Shown here: in pieces, positions 26,444-61,807 of the stretch
Position numbering within the stretch: the stretch's first letter is position 1
Layout of the letters: every line of letters starts with the position of its first letter
Assembly (NCBI RefSeq): GCF_029633865.1
Contig: NC_079223.1
Coordinates: 38,962,706-39,026,705 of the forward strand
DNA length: 64,000 nt
From: Lampris incognitus
Taxonomy: Eukaryota; Chordata; Actinopteri; Lampriformes; Lampridae
Direction: 5' to 3'
Position numbers and translations under genes: made by a program
Notes under the pieces: generated by a model
What the model saw: the letters and a program-made list of their open reading frames with translations, nothing else
Told to the model about the DNA's origin: nothing
Databases searched by the model: none

Positions 26444-26640
26444 GGCCCTGTTCACACCTGGCATTAACATGTGTCTCGGGTGATCTGATCACAAGTGGAC
26501 AGCTCTACATCTGTTCAACCTGGCATTAGAACACGTCTCCACATGCGTCTCGAGCCTCACTTCCCCGCTCTATATGCAAATCACATAAATAAACATGTAC
26601 AGGAACACGAGGAGAGAGGAGTGGAAGCAACAGGCAAGCC
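26444..26640. mobile_element. Fragment of a DNA-transposon-like repeat (MITE)
   Basis: CCTGTTCACACCTGGCATTA at the left edge and a second diverged CTGTTCAACCTGGCATTAGA 60 bp later match a terminal phrase I associate with dispersed fish MITEs. Only one end is clear, so family and limits are tentative. Confidence 0.3.
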
Positions 26641-26869
26641 TCATTTCAATGTGCCATCACACTGTATGGCATAGCTGGAGGGGTCAAAAGCTGCAAATCG
26701 TGTAGTTTGCTTTCTATTGTCTTACTTTACGATAAAATGTGTTGTTACAAGTCTCATCAGAACAATATGGTTCTGTTTTCATAACTCAATGTAATTGATA
26801 TTATATCTCTTAATATAATGTTGATTAAATACCATTAATTCTCCTGTTTTATCCCTTTCCTTTTTATAT

Positions 26870-27358
26870 TGTAATGTTCGTGGATGAATAGGCTCGCTTA
26901 GCCCTTGGCCAACGGGTCGGACCCTTTAGTCGACAGGTTAAAGTTGTCGCCCGCGGTGCGGGAGATACGGGTTCGCGCCCCGACTGTGACGGTCCAGCCG
27001 GACTGCCCCCCCCCCCCGAATTGCTACATTGGTGTCAGAGGTGGGAGGGTGAGACCGTGAGGTCATCGGAAGCGCGTGCGCCCAGAGGCGTGAAGGAGCT
27101 GAAGCGCGGGGACGCGCTTCCCGAAAGAGGGGGGGTAGTGTAACGTGCATGGATAAGTAGACACGTTGGCCCTTGGCTGAGCGAGCCTATTCATCCGTGA
27201 TCGTTACATTGCCCCCTTCCTTCGGGATTTGCGTCCCCGCGAATCGCCACAGCCAGGACGCGAACCTGGTGCTCCCGCACCGCGGGCGACAACGTTACCC
27301 AGTCGACTAAAGGGGTCCGACCCGTTAGCCAAGGGCTACCGAGCGTATTCATCCGTAA
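26870..27358. mobile_element. LTR-type miniature retroelement fossil (TRIM-like), two incomplete copies in inverted orientation
   Basis: An apparent LTR runs 26870-27028 (TG...CA ends). It is followed by a primer-binding-like TGGTGTCAGAGGTGGGA, about 110 bp of internal sequence ending in a purine tract, and the start of a second LTR at 27139. A second incomplete copy, in opposite orientation, fills about 27181-27358. The interior is far too short to encode proteins, hence the TRIM-like call. The LTR contains a tRNA-like stretch with an A-box match (TAGTCGACTGG) and a near B box (GGTTCGCGTCC) about 30 bp apart. The element is broken; divergence between the copies suggests an old insertion. A SINE pair is the alternative reading. 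Confidence 0.5.
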
Positions 27359-27369
27359 AAGAGGTCATG

Positions 27370-28196
27370 TTTTTGTTTTGTTTTTTTTTGCCATCCGTTC
27401 ATCAGCGTTCACCTGTTCGTTGTCATCGGTATCTATTTTTCTTCTTTCTGATCTGCACACAGCTCACCGGATAGTCATGTGACCGTAGACTGCACACGCT
27501 TCACTGCCTAAACAGAGACTGATTGGTCGTCTCTTAATTGTGGGCGTTACGGCAGCGTATTTTTTTATTCTATTCTTTTTATATAATAGTCGATTTAAAT
27601 GCTGTACAAAAATAAAGCTAGCGAGGGAAGAAAACTGAAAACTCCGACTTAGCCACAAATCTTTCCGTCTTCACTGGCCACCGTCTTGCGCAGCAGACCT
27701 CCCCCCCCATTTTCTCTCCAATGTATCAGCCGACCTAACCATCTTAGTATTGTGAGTAGGAAGAACCGTTACCCCCCCCTTTTTTCCACCCCAATTGTAC
27801 TTGGCCAATTACCCTACTCTTCACATCCGGCTTCCCACGCGCAGGCACGGCCAACTGTGTCTGTAGAGACGCCCGACCAAGCTGGAGGTATAACACGGGG
27901 ATTCGAACCACCGACCCCCCGTGTTGGTAGGCAACGGAATAGACCGTTACGCTACCCGGGCGCCCCCTAGGAAGAACCGTTACACACCAGGAAAAAAAAA
28001 AGGGGGGGGTGATCAGTTTCATAATTTTTCCCCCCTTGCTCTGGTGTGGCAACAATACGCTGCTGTGTGGGCGTAGCTGTGCAGACCGCACACAGACGTT
28101 CACACGCGCACATTTCATTATTTAATTAAATCGCAGCCTTTTGCGGTCATATAATTGCACAAGCTGACATCGTGATTAGATTAATCGTGCAGCACT
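27370..28196. mobile_element. hAT-like DNA transposon fragment carrying a SINE
   Basis: The right edge, read on the - strand, begins GTGCTGCACGATTAATC and continues TCACGATGTCAGCTTGTGC, a terminal phrase common to dispersed non-autonomous fish transposons usually placed near hAT. The interior left of the SINE is AT-rich, with ATAATAGTCGATTTAAATG. I see no transposase frame. The left boundary is not clear. Confidence 0.35.
27773..27967 (-). mobile_element. tRNA-derived SINE, short form
   Basis: On the - strand it starts GGGCGCCCGGGTAGCGTAAC, has an A box (TAGCGTAACGG) and a B-box region (GGTTCGAATCCCC), and ends in AATTGGGGTGGAAAAAAGG. A perfect 16-bp duplication, TAGGAAGAACCGTTAC, flanks it (27757-27772 and 27968-27983). 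At 195 bp it lacks the central part present in its relatives at 37260 and 59029. Confidence 0.85.
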
Positions 28197-28520
28197 ATAA
28201 TTACCACATGACAATGCACATGTCTAACAGAACTAGCTGTTGTGCAGCAGTCTAGATGTGATACTTTATCATGTCTGCAGAAGAACAGTAAGGCTTTAAA
28301 ATGATGACCGCGTGGAAAGTTAAAAGGGGTGGGGCCATGGAGCCTGCATGGCTGACAGTGTCTCTATGTTAAGACCCGAGTAAGCCCTGTCTGCACAGTA
28401 GCAAATAAAAGGGTGATAAGAGAGAAAACAGTCATTACCTGTCTGTAATGAGGAATAATACCTCAATAATGTGCGTGTGCGAATGTATGCTTGTGTGTGT
28501 GTCTGTGTTCGTGTGCATCG

Positions 28521-28556
<36 letters not shown>

Positions 28557-28954
28557 CGGGGGGGCGGGAGGGGCGGGTGAGGATTCCCACGTGAAAATAA
28601 AAGAGAACGAGAAAGGGGACTAGGAACATAATCACTCTAAGGACACAAATCAAGGACACGGGAATAGCTTTAATGTGTATTGTCTGGGCACTGAGGGTTT
28701 GACCACCTAACTTGTCGCTGCTGCAGCTTGAGCGTATCCCTGTTCAGTGTATTTTATGTTTCTGGAAACTCAAAATGTATTGCCTTTATCGTCCCTGATT
28801 CATTCAGCATCAACGTTAAATCATCTAAACGCACTTTCCCCTCTATTGTTCACCAAGGTAGTGTCTCGGGCAAAGTTGGACCACCAACGTTTGTCTTCTA
28901 CTGCCCTCACGTGGACAAGAGAATATTTATTTCTTTAAAAAAAGCAAAATTTCT

Positions 28955-29049
<95 letters not shown>

Positions 29050-30090
29050 TCTCTAAAATCCAGCGAGTCAAGTAAAATCTTTTTGAGCACGTTCCCTACC
29101 GTTGAGTGTTTCTTTAAACAAAGTTATATATATAGCGTTTTTTTCCGGAAACCATCAATGGTGTTATTAAAAGTGCTCAACTAATTTATATACAATTTCT
29201 GGAAAATACTTACCTACATACTCCTATCATATTTTCACAATAATTGAATTATTTTATGGCTGTTTACATACTATTGCATTGTGGAGAAAAATTGAAGGTT
29301 ATGTTTCTCAACAGACCACATATATAATTAGAATTGAAGTTAAAAAAAAACCCAAAACTTTAATGTGTCATGTTTTTGAAAATGAGAATCGTAAAATGAC
29401 ACGCATAGTTCATTTCATGACCATTAGAAGGTATCATATAAAAGATCAATGTTTTCTAAAACTACCCCCTTTTTAAAGTTTATAAAAATGATAAATGCAT
29501 AAATGTGATTAAACTATATTCTGGATTATTTTATTTATCTATAAGATACATATTTTTGCCTTTCTTTGTTATTTAGTTTATTCCGTATTTTTTTAATAAG
29601 TTGATGTGGAAAAGGCATGCGTAAGTTTGATATTTTCTAAAGAATTGGAATGTCTGACTGTGCTGGCTACGAATTCAAAAACTTAATTGGTTCGTTTGCT
29701 CTCACGTCATCTTACATTTTAAGCATTTTTGAGCATTTAGCCTTGTTGTGTGTCTGTCTGAGAGTAGTTTACAATAAATGTAACAGTTTTCTGAAATTCC
29801 TTTTCGTACAGTGCCAGAAACACCTCAAAACCAGGAAGGCAAAGTTTAAGTATTCCCCAGTACAATATCCCTGAGATGATAGAACAATAATCTCATATCA
29901 AGGCCTGGAAAAGAAATAAAATGGAGAGCAAAGGAAAGAGAAAATGTGTCTCTAAGTCGAACATCGTGCACATCTTTCTACACTGTATTCGCGCAGAAAT
30001 AAAATACAAATATGATAATCACACCCTGCAGCAGAAGGTTTCGTACCTAACTGATTGACTCACTTGTGAAAATTACCCCCATGTCCCTCA
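28197..30090. other. Intergenic DNA left of lrrfip2, microsatellites only
   Basis: Holds (GT)n at about 28520-28555 and a long CT tract at 28953-29054. The remainder, especially 29100-30000, is AT-rich with no recognised feature. Confidence 0.5.
28953..29054. repeat. (CT)n tract
   Basis: About 100 bp of nearly pure CT dinucleotides with single-base interruptions. Confidence 0.95.
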
Positions 30091-30720
30091 ACATCCGGGA
30101 ACTTGCGCTAGCCAGCCTTTGGAAACTGGGTAAGGAGGGCAGCGGCGAGAAGTGAAAAGGCGTACAGATGACAGCTGTCAACAGGGGACAAAAACACCCA
30201 ATATCTCCGAGGAGAGGCCAAATGGCCCTCTAGACGACAGAGGCAAATTGGACTAAATCTTGGGAATATTGGAGGCGTTTTTAAGGTACGATGTGGGCAA
30301 ATTTTCTGGGAGAAACGTGACGCGAGAGGAGCGGTGCCAGTTTGCCCCGTCTCAAGAGAAGACGAGGGAGGTTAGCCTCGCCGGCTAACAACGTTAGTGT
30401 TAGCCAGCTAATTCAATTAGCTAGTGTTAGGTTATCTGGCGATTAAAGGACTGGCTGCTCGTTTTGGGGGTGGTCATTACAACGGAAAAGGACATTTCTG
30501 GATAATTCTGCCCTTTGTTATGTTTTTATGTTCCACATAAGTAGAGTAAGAGCTATGTCGTAAAAGTATGTTAACTTTTTAGTAGGAAAGTGGAGAGGTA
30601 ACGAGATGCGATGTAGTTAGCTTGCTAGCTAGCGTTAGCCGGCTAACCTTCAGTTAGCGTTAGGTTAGTGTCCCAGCTAACGGCTAACGCTAACGCTGAC
30701 TCCCGGAGCGGAGCAGTTCA
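30090..30720 (+). promoter_or_regulatory. Probable lrrfip2 promoter and 5' untranslated region
   Basis: The block is GC- and CpG-richer than its flanks and lies 1.1-1.7 kb upstream of the first coding exon, where the untranslated first exon is expected. Within 30371-30706 the hexamers GTTAGC/GCTAAC and CTAGCTAG recur many times on both strands. Plausible splice donors occur (for example CTGG|GTAAGG near 30128 and AAG|GTACGA near 30284), but I cannot choose between them. Confidence 0.45.
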
Positions 30721-31782
30721 TTGGTGTCATTTAACATGAGCTCTTTTTGACGCAAGGAGCTTATTATAGGAATTGATCATAGCTGAGTAAACCATTCATT
30801 TCTAGGGAATGGAAAACTCTACAAGGTATTTCCCAGTAAAGGTTTAGAATAGGTATGGGAAATAATTTTGTAAGTTCTATCGAAGATAATGAATTACAGT
30901 GACATTGAGCCACCAAGTAGTTTGCCAGCCGCTGACTCGTTTGTATCAGATTCACTCTGGAAACCTTAAACCATGTGAAGCCACAGAGCTTGAATTGTCT
31001 AACATCAGCCATGCTAATTTACGAACTCACAGCTACCTGCTTTGCCTTGATCCACTGGATCAACCTGGTTCCTTATCTGGGCGTTTCCTATCATGTCAGT
31101 ACCAGTGAGCGTCACTCCAGTGTTATCTGTTTTCACTTACTAACCATGCAACTAGCACCCGACCAGTCAACGTGAACTTTTTAACTTCAACCTTCTCATT
31201 ACTTTGTCACTTCTCATTACCATACTTTACCATTACTTGACTGAGCTCAAGATGATTGTTAAGGCTCGATCTAATGCCCATCCTTAAGGTATTCATATAA
31301 CGTTAGTTTTAGATGGGCACTTACATGAAACTTAGTTTGACTTTGGATACAGTTTAACGAATAACTTCGTTTGTCCTTTCTACTAAACTAAATGACAATG
31401 TATGGTTACGGAGTACTGATTTGTAAGGTTGCAATGTCACGTTTTACTGTTGCTCTGTCAGCCATACATGTTTATTCGAGACATGGGTTATTTGCAGTGT
31501 TGTTGTACTTTGCTTTTTCAGTAAAATGAAAGTATAGAAAAACCCCGAATATTAAAAATCAGTTAAAATTGCTCAATGCATTTCAATGTGTATACTACAT
31601 GGCAATATGTGTAAACTATTTGTCTGGTCTTCAGAGATTCATCAGCCGAATAGACTGTTTAGATTTAGAAACTAACCAACACTTCATGACGTTTGTTCTC
31701 AGGTTGTTTTTTTTTTTACCTTTTCTCATTTGCAATTTTGATTTTTAATTTTTGTATTTTATTCTGCAGTTGCAAAGGTAAC

Positions 31783-55476
<23,694 letters not shown>

Positions 55477-57037
55477 GGCAGTGCAGCATCACCACAGAAG
55501 CCCTTAAACTCGCACCTCAGACCTTCGACTGCCATATTCTGTCTGGAGCACATTTCCATTTTTCAGCTGTAACACTTTAAAAAGAATTGTAGCTAACCAA
55601 AAACACTTGGGAGAGAAAAAAAGAAGTCGTAGCACAGGTGAAAACTGAACTACATTTTTATAAACCGTAAACACCAGTTTTATTTCATAAGCCAGTGTCT
55701 TTGGAGGAATCGCTCGGAAACGTACTTTAAAAAAAATTGCTGGGAGATAAATCCGAGTGACTTCTTCTCTACTCACAACTTAATTTTTTCAGAGTTTTCG
55801 TGTAATTCACAAGCCTTTATTTCTCTGGCAGGGTGCTTGGCTGTTCTGTTTTTTTGTTTTGTTAAATTTTTTTTGATAAGTTGCATGAATGAGTATAATG
55901 ACGCTTTTAAACTGTTCAACCCTCACGGCTGCTCTGGCCCTGCACCTTTCAAGAACCCCTCACACAGTGAAGTGCCTTTTCACACCTGGAGAATGAGGGT
56001 TGGTACCATCCCATGAAACAATAATCATTTTAACAGGTACAAAATAATGTATTTCAAAGGTGCAGTCATTTTTTTGAAACTATATAGAATCAATTGTCTG
56101 CTGCGGTTTCAATGATTTTTTTTTTCAAATATTTAAGATTTTCTTGAAAATAAATGTAATTTCCAGTGTACATACAATGTGAACCATTGATGATTTCATG
56201 ATTCAGTCCCTCATTTTTCTACAAGTGTGAATCCTGTTTATCTGGACCTATTAATCTAGTCTCCATTTATCACAATTATAGTGTCTCAACTCCCGTTACT
56301 GTTGCTTCCTGAAACACTACATATACTGTAGGAAGTATACAGAAGAGGCACTACTTGCCTTTCTTATCCTTCCGTTTTGCTTTTCCAGCATTGCCATTTC
56401 TGATCACAGTGAAATTTTGACTTGAGGTTAGAGCAGGAATGGGATTATCAATGTCACTATATTACATGATATACAAGTTTCATTGACCCATGTTATTTCC
56501 ATGGCGTTTTTTTTGGAGGGCGTTTTGTGAAAGTTCTCTATTGTATTTTAAAAAGGGGGGGAAAAGATTAATCCTGAATTGGTAGCCAGTTGGCATGTTT
56601 AGATACGAAAGGATTCATCACCTGATTACGCTTTTCCAAGCTTCATGCCCATGCTCGAAATCTGGAACATTCAGATGAGCTTTCTGGATGCAGCTCTTGC
56701 AGCCTATTTTTATTGGTCTTTAAATGTTGACTTCAGTTTGTAAAGAAAATTAGCAGGGATCCCGAGTTTCACTGATTTTTTTTTTCCACTCAGACGAATC
56801 CTTATCCAGTCACATTTTTATTGCACACATTTAAAACATTACCGACTTAGTGATGGAACCCAGATTGCTTGATGGGATTTCTAGTAAAACATTTTCAAAC
56901 AGTTGCATCGTGGGCAGTGCAAATAGGCAATTCCATGTTTTTCTAAAGTTAGTAATTTGGAGGAATATCTTGATACAAAATATTTATTCAATTATATAAC
57001 AAAACATAAAAGCTGGAGTATTAGGTGTCAATTTGAT
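55477..57037. other. Shared 3' interval of lrrfip2 and mlh1
   Basis: lrrfip2 3' UTR on the + strand with AATAAA at 56149-56154, and the mlh1 3' end on the - strand with a reverse AATAAA at 56983-56988. Transcripts that read past either signal would overlap as antisense pairs. No other feature is recognised. Confidence 0.7.
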
Positions 57038-60000
57038 TCAGCACCTCTCAAACACTTTATAGAGATCGGGTAAGTTGGCAATCTGGAGCACACTGCCATC
57101 TTCACTGAAGTTCTTTGGGGGACTGAAGAGGGTTCGAAAAGCCTTGAAGATTACATGCTCAACTTTCCAACGCCATGAGTTAAGCTCTGCATCCTGAAAC
57201 AAAGGCCACATCATCCGTTCATGTTCGTTAATAACAAATTTCAATATGTATTGTCATTCTCAAACTGAGTAAAAACAGAAAAGGCTAGAATTTGCAAAGC
57301 TTTAATTAATCACTAGATAACATGTCTTAAACATACTACTTGAGTTTTATTCCAGGATACCTTCTGCTCCTCCCCTGACTCTGCCTCCGAGATGTATGGT
57401 TTCCTGATCGAGTAGAATCGGCTGCATTCCTTGCTGAAGTCTCTGAAGCATTCCTTCTCATCATCCCAGTTCACCTATTCAACAACACACCAATGACCTC
57501 AACACGTGTCTTCAAATGACAAAAAAACGCAGTTCACACACAACATCACAGCTTGAGTGGAGACAGACAGGACTGTCACCTCAGTAGCCAGGCGCAGGAT
57601 GAACATTGGCAGTCCCTCCATGACAGGACTGTACTTGTCAAGCAGCAGTGGAAGCCCCGTTAGATTTCCTTCCTAGAGAGACCAGATGCCAACAGTCCAA
57701 ATGCAGGACAAACGGTAAGACTTTGCAGGACAGTATGAAAAAGATTTGATAATGTCCACTTTTTTTGGGTTACCAATGCAAAAAGGCACAATGTGGACTC
57801 AGTTTAAGACATTTCTATCCCGCCTCCAGTTACAGTCGTTACCCACTAGTCGGCGCATGACAACATAACATGCTTAACATCAGAAAAGACTGCTCGATGC
57901 ATGGGCAACAATAAGAATGGTCCTTGATTATGTGCCTTCTTAGTGTTGTTAAACTGAAGAGCTTTTTAATTTACAACCAATTGTTTAATGTTTAAATGGA
58001 GAGACATGTACTTTTGTTATTTTGGTTCAAAATGCAGGACGTCAACATCTGGGACAAAGGGTCAACGCACTGTGCAGTAATTCTTTAAATTGGATACCTG
58101 GTTACATGAGGCACACTTGTTTTAGTTTTAGATACAGGTCCTGACTACAGGACAATATGGTATGTCTAACCAGTAGGACACAGAAACTGACCTGATCAAT
58201 CTCACAGGAATAGTACTCCTCCAGCATCTCTGCTTTCTTCTTCAGGAAGTCCACTATGTACTGAGCCAGACCCTCTTTGGGCCCGTCCTCCTCTGTCCAG
58301 CCACTCTCCTCAGAGTCCAGAGCCACCATGGCCAGGTCATAAAGCGGAACAGGCGTCTTGAGACAAAGACAGACAACAATTAAAGCTACTACTACTACTT
58401 TCGGCTGCTCCCGTTAGGGGTCGCCACAGCGGATCATCCGTTTCCATTTCTTACAACAATTAAAGCTACACTATGCAATTTTTTGTATTACATTGAGTTT
58501 ATACAGAAAATGCAGAAATTGACGATTCAATACACCGAGTAGTTTCACTGTTAGAGCCTCAAGTGGTGTGGTGCAACTAGCCCTGTTGAATTTCATGTAT
58601 ATATCTAGTCTTGCGTTATCGTCGGTAACAAAGAGCACTCGCACACTAAGGAGGGACAGACAATAATGTATCTTCACTAGTTCTGAGTCTGTAAATACAC
58701 AGATGTAGACAAAATAAACGTTTTGGCATCAGGCTTCCGTAACTATATGACACTCCTGCTTCACGATACATACGGAAAGCACAAAGGAAATGCTGCTGAC
58801 AGCAAACAAGTGCCACTGATGTGACAAACTTGCACAGTGCAGCTTTTTTTTCTCCATCTCATCATCAGCCGCTTCTCCGGGGTCAGGTTGCGGTGGCAAG
58901 CTAAGTAGGGCACTCCAGACGTCCTCCAGCTCCTCCTGGGGGATACCAAGGCGTTTCCAGGCCAGATTGGACATGTAGTCCCTCTGGCAAGTTCTGGGTC
59001 TACCCCAGGTTCTCCTCCCAGTCCCAGCTTTTTTTTTTTATTCCCCCCTTTTTCTCTCTCCAATTGTATCCGGCCAATTACCCCATTCTTCCGAGCCGTC
59101 CTGGTCGCCGCTCCACCCCCTTTGCCAATCTGGGGAGGGCTGCAGAGTACCACATGCCTCCTCCATAGATGTGGAGTCGCCAGCCTCTTCATTTCACCTG
59201 ACGGTGAGGAGTTTCAAAAGGGGGACGTAGTGCGTGGTAAGATAACACTATTCACCCCAGTTTCCCCTCCCCCCCAAACAGGTGCCCCAACCGACCAGAG
59301 GACGCGCTGGTCCTCAGTGCACGTGCAGTGACCAGGACACATACCCACATCCGGCTTCCTGCACACAGACACGACCTTGTCTGTAAGGACGCCCGACCAA
59401 GCTGGAGGTAACATGGGAATTCGAACCGGCGAGCCCCATGTTGGTAGGCAACGGAATAGACCACTACGCTACACGGATGCCCCACACAGCGCAGCTTTAA
59501 AATCGTATGAATCATCATGTACTTTTGAATTGGTACTTACAGTTAACTGCAATACACCAAAGTTCCCAAAGTCATAGATCAGTATCTGGTAGAAAAGCTC
59601 CTGGCTGCAATAGAAAAAAAAATGTAATCAAATGTAAAGGGACCAAATGCTAAAAGTAAGCAGAGTCCATGTTTCCATGTGGCTGTGGCTCTAACCTGAG
59701 TTTGGTGGTGTTTAGAAGGTACAGTTTAGTGTGATGCTGTATGAGAGTCCACTGAGGGTTAATACAGCCCACAAATGAGTGATTCCGGAGCATACGTTGA
59801 AGATCTGAAAAAAAAAAATCTGTATTGTCCCATTTAAAAATAGTTTAGATGGACAGTGCAACCTAAAAAACATAAATCCAGTGATGAAGTTATTTAAAAA
59901 AAGATTTAGAAAACACTTTTTCCATCTTTTATCTCGAAAAAAATCAAATGATGTGTGTGTGTGTGTGCGTGCGCGCAGATATTAGAATGTATTAAAAGTT

Positions 60001-61807
60001 TATTTGAAGACAAGAAGGGAAAGAGGGAACGTGTGTGCTGATTACTTAAGGCAAACTTTGAAGCTTGGTTCACATGACAGATACTAAACGCCAAAGCCAG
60101 GACAGTTTGCACTTTACTCATTTAAAGAAAGAGTGCGCTCAAAAACAACATGCAGCTCAGTAACTAAAGCATAATAGTCACTGGACGATGGTGTTATGCT
60201 TGACCAAACTTACTTCATGTATTCATAGATTCAATCATTCACTGTTAGTGCCGCCAAAGGATAATGTGTCAAATGACATCAGAATCATCATCCAGTGACA
60301 CCATCGTCTAATCACATACTTGGTTAGTAAAAAACAAACAGACTAAAGTTTAGAGAGAGTGTGTGCAGGCGTATTACAAGCATTAAGGCTGTAGCAGCTA
60401 GTCAAAGACAGCTGCATCCTTGTGCAATGCTTTCTGGCTGGTACATATAGTAACTGTGGGACAGGCTCTCTGAACAGGAAAAGACCGTTTTCTCCATAAA
60501 TATAAGTAACACCAATGTGGTTCAAGTTTTAATAGACAATATAGACAGTTGGTACTTCCTGGACGTGCACATTACATTTCCATTTAAGAAGCTAAAATCA
60601 AAATACTGCAATGCCAGACTGTTTGGTATACCCTCGTGTGTGCTCTCAGCGATCTCATGTCTCAGCTCTTTCACACTGTTCAACTTGATGACTCGTCTCC
60701 TGTCCATTCCTGCAAAGGTTAGGTCTTCCTGCTTCTCCTCCTCGCCTTTCCTGGAGTGCTTCCTGTGTCAGCGTAAGCACACACACACACACACACACAC
60801 ACCTATTACATACAAAACATACTCTGCACATACTAGTCTTAGAGAGTAATGAAACCATTTTCATGAGTTCGCCAACATCTACAGGTTAAAAACATGGCAG
60901 GCTGGTCTTGGCACTCGATGTTAGCATAGCAGGATAAACACAGCTGTAGATAACATTAATAATGGATCTGTTGGATACAGGTATAACAGCACACCTATCA
61001 GCATACCTACATCCAACAGAGCCATTATTAATGTTATTATCTGCAGCTATGTTTATCCTGCTATGCTTACATCACTACCAAGACTGCAACTTGGTTTAAC
61101 CTTTACATGGTTTCTAAGATGTAGATGTCAGCAAACTCACTAAAATGGTCTAGGGTTTAGTTACTCTTTAAAAGCTATACAATGTTAGTAGCAGTTGGTA
61201 ATACATTTCAAACATTTGTATTATCTGGACAATAACTTTACATTTTAAACCTTCTCATTTTACAAATGCTTTTAGCCACAGCAACAGTCAAAGAGACGCA
61301 ACAGTTAGCAGATATATTTGTGTGTCAGCCTACAGGCATCATACAGCACTGAATTAGTAATCATCACAGCCCAGAGTGCAATGTTATGAAATACTGTGCT
61401 TGAAAGATCTTTTTTTTTTTATAATCAACATCACACAATGTCATGACACACAAACTCAGGATGATTTACGTGGAGAGATCTGTAGTGGTGACACTGGTTC
61501 CCTCGCCATCATTTTGAATCCCAGCTTCCTGTTCTTCCATGACCATCATCATCTCCACATCGTCCATCTCATCCATGTCAGCAGGGGGAGGCTGGGGGTC
61601 AGTCTCAGCCTCCCCATGACCGGGATCAGATGGTTCAGGGACAGGGGCTGGCTTCTCCTTGGGCTTGAGGAAGGCATCCAGCTTCTGAGCTCGACAGTCT
61701 GTCCTCACCCTCTGATGTGCATATTCCCGCTCACCAGGCTCAGCTATGGAGCTAGTGGAGGGCTTTACTTCACTCCCTGCAGACACTGCAAGCGTCGGCA
61801 GCAAGGT
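57038..61807 (-). CDS. mlh1: mlh1 linker and C-terminal dimerisation domain (exons 12-19)
   Basis: Exon 12 opens with a conserved patch ([20 protein letters not shown]) and becomes acidic and Pro-rich ([10 protein letters not shown]), as in the disordered MLH1 linker. Exons 13-19 form the PMS2-binding domain: [82 protein letters not shown]. It ends [11 protein letters not shown]. The terminal FERC is invariant in eukaryotic MLH1, and its Cys contributes to the partner's endonuclease metal site. Exon 12 is 338 bases against 371 in human, in phase. Confidence 0.95.

Noticed and set aside
26930-27000. Functional tRNA gene
   Set aside because: A and B boxes are present, but the acceptor and anticodon stems do not pair properly and the sequence is part of a repeated element.
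60140-60310. Possible inverted repeat around ACGATGGTGT in mlh1 intron 13
   Set aside because: The matching stretch is only about 10 bp, too short to separate from chance.
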